Of a stretch of 64,000 bases of DNA, positions 40,688 through 49,257 are shown in pieces. A model generated the notes under the pieces. The model had not been told where the DNA came from and did not search any database. It saw only the letters and a list, made by a program, of their open reading frames with translations. The DNA lies in NCBI GenBank assembly GCA_963833375.1, contig CAWHXR010000001.1:186001-250000 (forward strand), read 5' to 3'. The DNA is from DASUPK01 sp963833375. GTDB lineage: Bacteria; Actinomycetota; Thermoleophilia; Solirubrobacterales; 70-9. Position numbers and translations under genes: made by a program. Within the stretch, counting starts at the first letter, position 1; each line of letters starts with the position of its first letter.

Positions 40688-42289
40688 CTAAGCGGCGGGG
40701 GCGTGGCGACGGAGCCGGTCGCGCACGCGCCCGATCCGCCTGTCCCGCAGAATCCGCCGGGCCGCGTTGTGCCCGGCCGCGGCCATCACGCCGCCGCCGG
40801 GGTGAGTCCCCGCGCCGCACAGGTAGAGGCCGTCCACGGGTGTCGCATAGTGCGAGAGGCCCGGTGTGGGGCGCATGAACGCCATCTGGTCGAGACCCTG
40901 CTCGCCTTGGAAGATGTTCCCGCCCTTCAGCCCGAAGATCCTCTCGAGGTCGGGTGGGGCGAGCACCTCTCGCTCCAGGATCGCTCCGGGGACGTTGGGC
41001 GCGTAGCGGGCGAGGTGCTCGATGCATGCGTCCGCATAGCGCTCCCGTCCGTCGCCCGTCCAGGCCTCCTCATCGGGTGGCCCGTACTGCGTGAACATCG
41101 TCATCACCCAGCGTCCGTCATCGGTCAGGCCCGAGTCGATCGCGGATGGCAGCTCGGCCTCGACGTAGGGCTCGGCGGCGGGGCGGCCGAGCAGGCAGTC
41201 CTGCCAGGCGCGCTCCAGGTAGTCGATCGAGGGGCAAAGGTTGACGCCGGTCGTGTGGAGCATCCGGTGCTGCTCCTCCGTCACGCCCTCATACCGCGGC
41301 GGCTCGGCGAGCACCATGTTGATCTTCACGGAGGCCCCGCGCGTCCGGTAGCGCCGCATGTCCTCGGCGATCTCGGCCGGGAAGCACTCCGCGCCGGCGA
41401 GGTCCAGGATCGTCGTCTTCGGATGCGTGCCCGAGGCGACCACCGGCGCGCGAAACTCCTCCCCGCTCGCCAGGGTAACCCCCAGCACCCTCCCGTCGGC
41501 GATGTCGATCGACGCCACCTCCGCGTCCGTGCGGACGGTCGCGCCGGCGGCCTCGGCCGAGCGGGCGATCGCCTGGCTGATGGCGCCCATCCCGCCGATC
41601 ACCTGGCCCCAGACGCCGGGCATCCCATCGAGCTCCCCGAGCGCGTGGTGCAGCAGGTTGTACGCGGTCCCCGGCGTGCGCGGCCCGGCCCACACGCCGA
41701 CGACGCCGGTGGATGCGATCGAGCCCTTCAGCCCGTCGTGCTCGAACCAGTCGTCGAGCAGGTCGCCAACCGACATCGTGAAGATCCGGACCAGATCGTG
41801 GACGTCGCGCTTCGAGAGCCCGGCGGCCCTGGCGGCCTCCCGCAGCAGCGCCGCTACGTCAAGTGGGTTTCGCGAGCCCAGCGCCGGCGGCTCGCGAAGG
41901 AGCATCGGGCGCAGGAACTCCGCCGTCCGCTCCAGCAGCTCCTCGAAGTCGGCGTAGACCCCTCCGTCGTGCTTCGAGTGCGCTGCGACCGAGGCAGCGG
42001 TCTGCTCGGGCTCGTTGAAGAAGAAGATCGGACCGTCGGGGGTCATCGCGGCGTAGGCGGGGTCCAGAGGAATCGCCCGGTAGCCGAACTCGTGCAACCG
42101 GAGGTCCGAGACGACCTTCGGCTGCAGCATCGAGACGACGTAGGAGGCCCGCGAGACCCGGGCTCCCGGCCAGACCTCCTCCGTCACGCATGCGCCACCG
42201 AGCACCGGTCGCCGTTCCAGGACGATGACCTCGAGGCCGGAGCGGGCCAGATACGCGGCAGTAGTCAGCCCGTTGTGTCCCCCGCCCAC
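40688..42289 (-). CDS. FAD-dependent phytoene-desaturase-like oxidoreductase 1 (N-terminus incomplete)
   Basis: At least 533 residues of the CrtO/phytoene-dehydrogenase-like amine oxidase superfamily. The first usable GTG (42289) lies within the Rossmann motif VVGGGHNGLTTAAYLAR; in-frame codons upstream (SYDAIV) extend the correct strand but contain no ATG, GTG or TTG before a stop at 42374-42376, leaving only an ATC at 42370. Other landmarks are VLERRPVLGGACVTEE, SPTEGLYLCGAG-like VDGLYLCGAGTHPGGGVMAA and the segment GGNIFQGE. It is paralogous to the enzyme at 46956. A shared operator lies just upstream. Substrate unknown. Confidence 0.8.
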   Translation of the reverse strand: MGGGHNGLTTAAYLARSGLEVIVLERRPVLGGACVTEEVWPGARVSRASYVVSMLQPKVVSDLRLHEFGYRAIPLDPAYAAMTPDGPIFFFNEPEQTAASVAAHSKHDGGVYADFEELLERTAEFLRPMLLREPPALGSRNPLDVAALLREAARAAGLSKRDVHDLVRIFTMSVGDLLDDWFEHDGLKGSIASTGVVGVWAGPRTPGTAYNLLHHALGELDGMPGVWGQVIGGMGAISQAIARSAEAAGATVRTDAEVASIDIADGRVLGVTLASGEEFRAPVVASGTHPKTTILDLAGAECFPAEIAEDMRRYRTRGASVKINMVLAEPPRYEGVTEEQHRMLHTTGVNLCPSIDYLERAWQDCLLGRPAAEPYVEAELPSAIDSGLTDDGRWVMTMFTQYGPPDEEAWTGDGRERYADACIEHLARYAPNVPGAILEREVLAPPDLERIFGLKGGNIFQGEQGLDQMAFMRPTPGLSHYATPVDGLYLCGAGTHPGGGVMAAAGHNAARRILRDRRIGRVRDRLRRHAPAA

Positions 42290-42382
42290 GACGATCGCGT
42301 CGTAGCTCGCCGGCGGAGGCCCGGGGGTCGCCGATGCGCTGGAGGCGGGGGTGCGGGTCGCCGTCTCGATGGCCGGACCCTA

Positions 42383-44518
42383 TCAGGCTGTTGACCTTGT
42401 AGTCAACTTCACAAGCATCGCGATCGCGTCCACCGCCACACAGCCGCGCTCGTGGACGACCACCGGGTTGAGCTCGATCAGGCGGAGGTCGCGCTGGAGC
42501 AGCAGCTCGCCGAGCCGTGAAGCGAGCTCAGCCGCCGCACCGATGTCGACGGGCTTTCGGCCCCGTCCACCTGCAAGCAGGCCTGCGCCGCGCAGCGAGC
42601 GGATCGCGCGGGCGACGCGTTCGGGGTCGGCCGGCAGGGGGACCACCGCGGCATCCTCGAGGGACTCGGTCCAGACCCCGCCGAGCCCCACCGTCACCAC
42701 TGGGACGACCGCGTCGGCCCGGGCCGAGATCAGCAGCTCGACCCCCGGCTCCGCCATCCGTTCCACGATCAGCGCGGCTCCGGAGGCCTCCGGGAGGCTC
42801 AGCAGCCGGTCGCGGGCACCGCGAAGATCCTCCTCGGATGCAATATCCAGCGCAAGCGCGCCCGTGTCGCTCTTGTGCCGTACAGACTCCCCCGACAGCT
42901 TCAGCACCACCGGCCAGCCGAGCTCCCTTGCCACGGCGACGCAGCGGTCCTCGTCGGCGGGATCCACCTCCGCCCCGTCGGGGACGGGGAGGCCGTGGTC
43001 CCGAAGCAGCCGCTTCGCCTCCCCCTCCCCCAACCAGTCGCCCGCTGTGCCGTTGGTCCCAGCGCCGGACCCTCCAGCCGCCGCCGCAATCGACCGCAGA
43101 CGGAGGGGATCGCCCGGTCCGCTCCGAAGCGCGCTCACGCACGCCAGCGCAGTGGCGAGTCCGGCGACCGCCGGGATCCCGCGTGCCGACAGCTCCCGCG
43201 CCGCAGCGTCGTCAAGGAGGTCCGGCAGCGTCGAGGCGATCACCGCCGCAGCGTCGCAGCGCTCGGCGCCGTCGGTGAGCCCGGTCCTGACCGCGCGCCA
43301 AACCTCCTCGTGTTCCGGACGCAATCCGGCGGGGTGGTCATAGAGCAAGAGCAGCTGGTCGATCACAGGATCCGCGCCGACGGCCTCCACGATCGAGGCG
43401 AGCAGCTCGCTGTCTCCCCAGATCACCGACGTGTAGTCGAGGGGATTCCCTGGTGTCGCGACGGGCGGAAGCAGCTCGGCCAGCCTTGCCACCGTCGCGT
43501 CGGAGAGTGGCGGCAGCTCGAGCCCCTCCCGCTCCGCGAGGTCAGCCGCGGTGCCGGAGTCGCCGCCGGAGCAGGTGAGCACGGCGAGGCCCGCGCGATC
43601 CCGCCGGTCGGGCCGTGACCGCGGCTCGGCCAGGACCCGGGCGACCTCCAGCAGATCGTGGGGATCGCGGACCCAGGTTGCGCCCGCCTCCTCCACAAGC
43701 GCGCGAAAGACACGCTGGTCGCCGGCAACGGCTCCGGTGTGCGCCGCCGCGGCCTTCGCGCCCGCGCGGGACGCTCCCACCTTCAAGACCGCGACTCCGA
43801 CGCCGCGCTCCGCGCAGACGGCAAGGGACTCCGCCAGCCTGGCGCCATCGCCGTCCTCCTCGAGGAAGAGGGCGATCGAGCGAACTCCCTTCCTGCCGGC
43901 CACCGCCGCCAGCCAGTCGCCGGCATCCAGCACCGTCTGGTTGCCGGCGGAAACGATGGTGTGGTAGTCGATTCCGCGCCGGGAGCCGATCGCATTGACG
44001 GCGAGGTTCCCGCTCTGTGTGATCAGCGCGACGGCTCCGGGCTGAAGGGCCGGTACGGAGTCGCCCCAGAGTGGCGCGCGGGCCGTGACGGAGATCACCC
44101 CGTTCCCGTTCGGTCCGCAGAGCGGTATCCCAGCCTCCAGGGCGACCTCCACCAGCTTCCGCTCGGTCGCCTCTCCACCGGGCGCCTCACCGAAGCCGGC
44201 GGCGATCACGATCGCTCCGCGGCAGCCGCGCTCGCTCGCCTCGGCAAGTGATGCAGGAACCTTCGCGGCGGGGATCGCGAAGACGACCGCGTCCACCGGC
44301 TCCGGCAGCTCCGCCGGGGACGGCACGCAATCCCGGCCGTGCACGCTCGTCCTTGTTGGGTGGACCCCCCAGACAGCGCCGGGGAAGCCCGCCCGCTCGA
44401 GGTTCCGCAGAACCGTGTCCCCGTATGAGCCGGGCCGGTCGGTTGCGCCGACCACCGCCACCGAGCGCGGCTCCAGCAGCGGGGCCGGATCGGGCCGGTG
44501 GGGGGTTCCCTCGGACAC
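42383..44518 (-). CDS. ADP-forming acyl-CoA ligase (acetate--CoA ligase family)
   Basis: A 711-residue fusion of CoA-binding and ATP-grasp parts. It opens with LEPRSVAVVGATDRPGSYG, the CoA-binding fold, followed by AIVIAAGFGE and LCGPNGNGVI; the catalytic His lies in KAAAAHTGAVAGD. From about residue 470 the ATP-grasp domain reads GEGEAKRLLRDHGLPVPDG and WPVVLKLSGESVRHKSDTG. The GTG at 44518 overlaps the TAG of the acyl-CoA dehydrogenase gene. Such enzymes form acyl-CoA and ADP from acid, CoA and ATP reversibly. The last codons contain one copy of the cluster operator. Acyl group unknown. Confidence 0.85.
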   Translation of the reverse strand: MSEGTPHRPDPAPLLEPRSVAVVGATDRPGSYGDTVLRNLERAGFPGAVWGVHPTRTSVHGRDCVPSPAELPEPVDAVVFAIPAAKVPASLAEASERGCRGAIVIAAGFGEAPGGEATERKLVEVALEAGIPLCGPNGNGVISVTARAPLWGDSVPALQPGAVALITQSGNLAVNAIGSRRGIDYHTIVSAGNQTVLDAGDWLAAVAGRKGVRSIALFLEEDGDGARLAESLAVCAERGVGVAVLKVGASRAGAKAAAAHTGAVAGDQRVFRALVEEAGATWVRDPHDLLEVARVLAEPRSRPDRRDRAGLAVLTCSGGDSGTAADLAEREGLELPPLSDATVARLAELLPPVATPGNPLDYTSVIWGDSELLASIVEAVGADPVIDQLLLLYDHPAGLRPEHEEVWRAVRTGLTDGAERCDAAAVIASTLPDLLDDAAARELSARGIPAVAGLATALACVSALRSGPGDPLRLRSIAAAAGGSGAGTNGTAGDWLGEGEAKRLLRDHGLPVPDGAEVDPADEDRCVAVARELGWPVVLKLSGESVRHKSDTGALALDIASEEDLRGARDRLLSLPEASGAALIVERMAEPGVELLISARADAVVPVVTVGLGGVWTESLEDAAVVPLPADPERVARAIRSLRGAGLLAGGRGRKPVDIGAAAELASRLGELLLQRDLRLIELNPVVVHERGCVAVDAIAMLVKLTTRSTA
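42390..42407. promoter_or_regulatory. Operator palindrome, copy 1
   Basis: GTTGACCTTGTAGTCAAC, an 18-base near-palindrome inside the last codons of the acyl-CoA ligase gene and about 100 bases upstream of FAD oxidoreductase 1 on the same strand. Reverse-complemented, its 16-base core differs from copy 2 at one position. It probably allows the cluster regulator to control a promoter within the operon. Confidence 0.7.
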
Positions 44519-45732
44519 TAGTGGAGGATGCGCTCCACTCCCCGCCGCTCGAGGCCCCGGGCGATGATCAGCCGCTGGATCTCGCTGGTTCCCTCCCAGA
44601 TCCGGTCGACGCGCAGCTCCCGCAGGAATCGCTCGGCAACGTTCGACCGCAGGTAGCCACGGCCCCCGAAGGCCTGCACGCAGCGATCGGCGCACCGCCA
44701 GGCTGCCTCGCTGACGAACAGCTTCGCCATCGACGCCTTGTGATGTGCGAGCTTGGGGTCGGCACCGGCGTCGATCATCGCCGCGACCTGCAGAGCGAGC
44801 AGCCGGCCGGCTGCGGCGTCGGCGGCTGAGTCGGCCAGCGGGAAGGAGACTCCCTGGTAGTCGTAGATGCGCTCGCCACCTTGCTCGCGGGAGGTGGCCC
44901 AGTCGACGGTCTCCTCCAAGAGCCTCCACATCGAGCCCACTCCCCGGGCGGCGATCCCGAGCCGCTCCTCGCTGAACCAGGAGCGCTGAAGCTCCTCGCC
45001 GCCGCCGACCTCCCCGATGTAGTCATCGGGTCCGACCTCGACGTCGGAGAAGCGGATCGTCGGGTGGCGGTCCGGATAGGTGTGCGTGAAGTCCGGGTCT
45101 TCGACGATCTCGACCCCCGGCCGGTCGCGGTCGACGACGAACAGAGTCGGCAGCCGGTCGGCGCCGTCGATCAGGTTCGCCATCACGACGATCACGTTCG
45201 CCACGTCGCCGGAGGTGACGAACCACTTCTCCGCATTGATCACGAACCCACCTTCGGTCCGCTCCGCGGTCGCCTCGATCCGGGATGGATCCGAGCCGGC
45301 GCCGTGCTCGGTGACGGCGTACGCGTCCTTCGCCTCGCCGCGGAGTGCCGGGCGCAGATAGCGGTCGACCTGCTCCTCGCTCGCGTGCTCCCAGACGTTG
45401 TAGGCGTTGGGCACATGCCAGCTGATCCCGTTGGTGCTGCGCCCGTACTGCTCCTCGACGAGCACCCACTCGGTGCGGGTCCAGCCCTGTCCTCCCGCCT
45501 CCGGGGAGTGCAGGCCGCCCGCCAGCCCGGCCTCGACCGCCTTCGCTCTGACCTGGACGATCGTCTCCTGCGGCAGCCGGCCGCCCCGCGCCTCGGCCTC
45601 CTCCTCGAGCGGCATCAGGACCTCCTCGACGAATGCGCGAGCGCGCCCCTGGATCTCCCTGGCTCGCTCGTCCAGCCCGGGAATCGGGTTGGAGAGATCG
45701 CCGACTGGCACCGTGGCCGGCATCGTGCGCAC
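44518..45732 (-). CDS. Acyl-CoA dehydrogenase
   Basis: A 404-residue acyl-CoA dehydrogenase (an ATG at 45723 would remove three residues). The FAD-binding regions are AYAVTEHGAGSDPSRIEATAE and WFVTSGDVANVIVVMANLID. The C-terminal signature ends VQAFGGRGYLRSNVAERFLR and DRIWEGTSEIQRLIIARGL, where the Glu of EGTSE is at the catalytic base position. It is the first gene of the minus-strand arm of the cluster, and its start lies only 11 bases from the divergent operator. It should introduce a double bond in the CoA ester made by the ligase downstream. Confidence 0.9.
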   Translation of the reverse strand: MRTMPATVPVGDLSNPIPGLDERAREIQGRARAFVEEVLMPLEEEAEARGGRLPQETIVQVRAKAVEAGLAGGLHSPEAGGQGWTRTEWVLVEEQYGRSTNGISWHVPNAYNVWEHASEEQVDRYLRPALRGEAKDAYAVTEHGAGSDPSRIEATAERTEGGFVINAEKWFVTSGDVANVIVVMANLIDGADRLPTLFVVDRDRPGVEIVEDPDFTHTYPDRHPTIRFSDVEVGPDDYIGEVGGGEELQRSWFSEERLGIAARGVGSMWRLLEETVDWATSREQGGERIYDYQGVSFPLADSAADAAAGRLLALQVAAMIDAGADPKLAHHKASMAKLFVSEAAWRCADRCVQAFGGRGYLRSNVAERFLRELRVDRIWEGTSEIQRLIIARGLERRGVERILH

Positions 45733-45742
45733 GTTAATGTCA

Positions 45743-45760
45743 CTTGACTACAAAGTCAAG
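45743..45760. promoter_or_regulatory. Operator palindrome, copy 2, in the divergent promoter
   Basis: CTTGACTACAAAGTCAAG, an imperfect 18-base palindrome centred in the 48-base gap between the acyl-CoA dehydrogenase and Rieske genes. The small gap means bound protein would block both promoters. Most likely recognised by the TetR protein encoded at 48604. Confidence 0.75.
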
Positions 45761-45780
45761 ACCCCCTAGGATCCCGGCCG

Positions 45781-46959
45781 ATGAAGCCCGCGCTCCCGCT
45801 CGACTCCGCTCAGGTCGCGGAGACGCTGCGACCGCTGGAGCGGGCGACGATGCTTCCCCCCGCCGCCTTCACCGACCCGGGGGTGCTCGACTGGGAGCTC
45901 GAGCGGATCTTTGGCGCCGGCTGGATCTGCGTCGGGCACATCTCCGAGGTGAGCGAGCCGGGCCGGTTTCTGATGCGCGAGATCGGCCGCGACAGCGTCG
46001 TCGTGATCGGCGGCGGGGACGGCCGGCCGCGCGCCTTCCACAACGTCTGCCGGCACCGGGGCTCCCGCCTGATCACCGAGGCCGAGGGCAGCGTCAGGCG
46101 ACGGTTGCGCTGCCCCTACCACGCCTGGTCCTACGACCTGGATGGCGCGCTCCGCGCTTCACCGCACATGGACGGCGTCGAGAACTTCGATCCCTCCTGC
46201 AACGGGCTCGTCCCAGTGCGCCTCTCGACCATCGGGGGTCTCCTGCTGATCGACATCGGAGGAGAGGCGCCCGATCCCGCCGAGCACATCGGCGACCTCC
46301 TCGAGCACCTCGTGCGCTATCGGAATTCTGAGCTCCGCAGCGCCGGCAAGGTCCACTACGTCGTCGCCGCGAACTGGAAGGGGATCGTCGAGAACTACAA
46401 CGAGTGCCTGCACTGCCCGGGCGTGCACCCGGAGCTGAACGCGCTCAGCGACTACATGAGCGGTGAGGAGATGGAGGGCGAAGGCGCCTGGTGCGGTGGC
46501 TCGATGACGCTGACGGGCGAGGGGGCGGAGACGATGGGCACGGGCGGTGGTCACGCGAGCAACCGGCCGCCGATCGCAGGCCTCGCGGGAGAGGACCTGA
46601 GCTCGATCCTCTACGTGGCGCTCTTCCCGAACGCCTTGGTCTCGTTCCATCCCGACTACGTGATGCTGCACACGCTGTATCCGCGCGCGGCCGACCGCAC
46701 CGACGTGGTGTGCGAGTTCTTATTCGAGGCGGCGACCATCGACGTGCCCGGCTTCGACCCCTCGGATGCGATCGGGTTCTGGGACACGACCAACCGCCAG
46801 GACTGGTACGTCTGCGAGCTCGCCCAGAAGGGCGCGGGCTCTCGGGGCTACACCGCCGGGCGCTATTCGCTCGAGGAGACCGACACCCACGCCTTCGACC
46901 GGATGGTCGCCGAGCGCTACATGGAGGCGCTGCGGGAACCCAAGGCGGTGTCCGTGTGA
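45781..46959 (+). CDS. Rieske aromatic-ring-hydroxylating oxygenase, alpha subunit
   Basis: A 392-residue oxygenase. The Rieske cluster motif is CRHRGSRLI (Cys, His) with RCPYHAWSYDLDG (Cys, His). The mononuclear iron site is ENYNECLHCPGVHPEL with a later Asp in FWDTTNRQDWYVCE. It resembles choline-monooxygenase and aromatic dioxygenase large subunits. No ferredoxin, reductase or beta subunit is near, so electrons must come from another locus or from an adjacent FAD enzyme (inference). The stop overlaps the start of FAD oxidoreductase 2 by three bases. Confidence 0.9.
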   Translation: MKPALPLDSAQVAETLRPLERATMLPPAAFTDPGVLDWELERIFGAGWICVGHISEVSEPGRFLMREIGRDSVVVIGGGDGRPRAFHNVCRHRGSRLITEAEGSVRRRLRCPYHAWSYDLDGALRASPHMDGVENFDPSCNGLVPVRLSTIGGLLLIDIGGEAPDPAEHIGDLLEHLVRYRNSELRSAGKVHYVVAANWKGIVENYNECLHCPGVHPELNALSDYMSGEEMEGEGAWCGGSMTLTGEGAETMGTGGGHASNRPPIAGLAGEDLSSILYVALFPNALVSFHPDYVMLHTLYPRAADRTDVVCEFLFEAATIDVPGFDPSDAIGFWDTTNRQDWYVCELAQKGAGSRGYTAGRYSLEETDTHAFDRMVAERYMEALREPKAVSV

Positions 46960-48566
46960 AGCGGGTCGCGGCAACCCTGGGTGAGGTGGGGCTCCCGATG
47001 CCGGTCGCCTCGCTCGCCTCCCGGGACTGGGACGCCATCGTGGTCGGCGGCGGACACAACGGCCTGACCGCCGCCGCCTACCTAGCGCGGGCGGAGAAGA
47101 GCGTCCTGGTGCTGGAGCGGCGCGAGCGCCTGGGCGGTGCCTGCACTCTCGAGCGTCCCTTCGACGACGACCGGTTCGTGATCAGCCCCTGCGCCTACGT
47201 CGTCGGGTTGCTCGACGAGGTCGTGATCCGGGAGCTCGGCCTGCGCCAGCGCGGCCTGCGCGTCTTCGTCGCCGACCCGAACCTCTGGGTGCCCTTCGAG
47301 GACGGCACCTCCTTCGGCCAGTGGCTCGACGACGAGCGGACGGAGCGGAACCTGGACGAGCTCGGGGTCTCCGAGGCGGACAAGAAGGGCTACTGGGCCT
47401 ACGAGGAGCTCTTCGACCAGGTGCGGATCAAGCTCCGCAAGGGGGCCCGCGACACCTGGCTCGGGGAAACCCCGACCCGGGCGGAGATCGAGGAGATCCT
47501 GGACGGGAACGAGACCATGATCGACCTCGTCTTCGAGGCATCGATCGCGGATGTCCTCGACGATCACATCGGCGACGAGCGGCTCAGGACCGCGCTCTAC
47601 GGCCAGGGGATCATCGGCACGTGGGGCGGGCCGTGGGAGCCGGGAACCGCCTCGATCAAGTTGATGCACTACCAGGGGGATCTGGAGGGCCAGGGACCGG
47701 TTTGGGGCTACGTCGAGGGCGGCATGGGGATGGTGAGCTTCGCGATCGCGGATGCCGCCCGCGAGTCAGGCGCGACTCTGGCCTGCGGCGTCCCGGTCTC
47801 CGCGATCCATCCCGGAGAGGGGGTCGAGCTCGAGGACGGCACCCGGCTTCGCTCCGGGATCGTGCTCTGCAACGCGGATCCGAAGCGGTTGCTCGACATG
47901 CTCGATGGCTCTGACCTGGACCCCGGCTTCAGGCAGCGGCTCGAGGACTGGAAGGTCCGCAGCCCCGTCGTCAAGTTCAACGCCGCCCTGGAGCGGCTGC
48001 CGAACTGGAGCGCCGCGCTGGGCGAGACCTGGCCCGCCCAGGCAACGATCGACGTCTGCGGGTCGATCGAGGAGGCGCAGAAGGCATTCGAAACCTGTGC
48101 CGCCGGCGAACCGGCTGTCGGCTTCGGGGAGATCTACATTCAGACCGGCTACGACCCCACGCCGGCTCCCGAGGGCAAGCACCTGCTCAGCGTCTTCGGC
48201 CAGTACGCACCGTACGAGATCAGCGACGGCGACTGGGACTCGCGCCGCGACGACGTGGCCAAGCAGTTCATCGACTTGGTCTCGCGCTTCGCACCGGACC
48301 TGCCGGACTGCCTGATCGCCCACGAGGTGCTCGGCCCCCCCGACATCGAGGAGCGGATCGGCCTCACGGGAGGCAACATCTTCCAGGGCGAGGTGACGCC
48401 CGACCAGATGTGGGAGGGGCGCCTCAGCGCGCGTACGCCCGTTACCGGTCTCTACCTCTGCGGTGCTGCGACCCACCCGGCGGGAAGCGTGATCGGCCTC
48501 AACGGACGGAACGCCGCGGAGGCCGTGCTGGCGGACGCTGGCGCCGCGATCGGCGCTGCCGCCTAG
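46956..48566 (+). CDS. FAD-dependent phytoene-desaturase-like oxidoreductase 2
   Basis: A 536-residue flavoprotein: DAIVVGGGHNGLTAAAYLA at residue 26, VLERRERLGGACTLERP, GGNIFQGEVTPDQM and TGLYLCGAATHPAGSV. It shares the whole framework with the enzyme at 40688, so the two are paralogues within one cluster. The GTG overlaps the Rieske stop, giving tight coupling. Members include CrtI/CrtO-type desaturases and uncharacterised actinobacterial relatives. No carotenoid synthesis genes are nearby, so an isoprenoid or other hydrophobic substrate is only an inference. Confidence 0.85.
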   Translation: MKRVAATLGEVGLPMPVASLASRDWDAIVVGGGHNGLTAAAYLARAEKSVLVLERRERLGGACTLERPFDDDRFVISPCAYVVGLLDEVVIRELGLRQRGLRVFVADPNLWVPFEDGTSFGQWLDDERTERNLDELGVSEADKKGYWAYEELFDQVRIKLRKGARDTWLGETPTRAEIEEILDGNETMIDLVFEASIADVLDDHIGDERLRTALYGQGIIGTWGGPWEPGTASIKLMHYQGDLEGQGPVWGYVEGGMGMVSFAIADAARESGATLACGVPVSAIHPGEGVELEDGTRLRSGIVLCNADPKRLLDMLDGSDLDPGFRQRLEDWKVRSPVVKFNAALERLPNWSAALGETWPAQATIDVCGSIEEAQKAFETCAAGEPAVGFGEIYIQTGYDPTPAPEGKHLLSVFGQYAPYEISDGDWDSRRDDVAKQFIDLVSRFAPDLPDCLIAHEVLGPPDIEERIGLTGGNIFQGEVTPDQMWEGRLSARTPVTGLYLCGAATHPAGSVIGLNGRNAAEAVLADAGAAIGAAA

Positions 48567-48603
48567 AGGATCCGGCGTCGGCGGCGCTTTCTAGGCTGGA
48601 TCT

Positions 48604-49239
48604 ATGGAGGCGAGCGCCCCGCGGCCGGATGGGCCCGACGCCAGGGAACGGATCCTCCGCGCCGCCACCGAGCTGATCGCCTCCGATGGGATCGACGAGG
48701 TGAGGATCGCCCGGGTGGCAAACCGGGCCAGGGCCTCGACCGCCCTGGTCCATCATTACTTCTCGACCCGCGAGGAGCTTCTCGCGCAGGCGCTGCTTCG
48801 GTCCTTCGAGCTCGCGGCGGACGAGCGCTTCGGGGCGGGCCCGGCCGCGGCCGTCTCCGCGACGCAAGGACTCGCCATCGCGATCGACGAGTGCCTGCCG
48901 GCCTCCGAAGAGGGTGAGCGAGAATGGGTCCTCTGGGTCGAGCTCTGGCTGCGCGCGGCCCGTGAGCCGGAGCTGCGCCCGGTCGCGGGTCGGATGTACG
49001 AGAGCTACCGGGAGTGGGTCGCCAGGGTGATTCGCCGCGGGGTCGAGGGCGGCGAGTTCCGCGAGGTGGACCCCGACGAGGTCGCCGACCTGGCCATGGC
49101 GCTGTTCGACGGGCTCGGCGTCCGCGCCCTGATCCGTGATCCGGCGATGGGGCTCGAGCGCGCTCGCGAGCTGGCCGCCGAGCGTCTCGGCGCCGAGCTT
49201 GGAGTGGACCCCGCATCGTTGGGACCCGGCGCGGGTTGA
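48604..49239 (+). CDS. TetR-family regulator of the Rieske/FAD cluster
   Basis: A 211-residue TetR protein. The N-terminal helix-turn-helix is ARERILRAATELIASDGID, VRIARVANRARASTALVHHYFSTREELL. The rest is the helical ligand-binding domain. It is 37 bases after FAD oxidoreductase 2 on the same strand, so it is probably in that operon and autoregulated through the divergent operator. The ligand is likely a pathway substrate or a CoA ester. Confidence 0.88.
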   Translation: MEASAPRPDGPDARERILRAATELIASDGIDEVRIARVANRARASTALVHHYFSTREELLAQALLRSFELAADERFGAGPAAAVSATQGLAIAIDECLPASEEGEREWVLWVELWLRAAREPELRPVAGRMYESYREWVARVIRRGVEGGEFREVDPDEVADLAMALFDGLGVRALIRDPAMGLERARELAAERLGAELGVDPASLGPGAG

Positions 49240-49257
49240 GAGGGATGCCTTGTGCCG

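Noticed and set aside
40631..42394. A 587-codon plus-strand open frame opposite FAD oxidoreductase 1
   Set aside because: It is an antisense shadow caused by high GC; it has His/Arg/Gly-rich random composition, whereas the minus strand shows clear FAD motifs.
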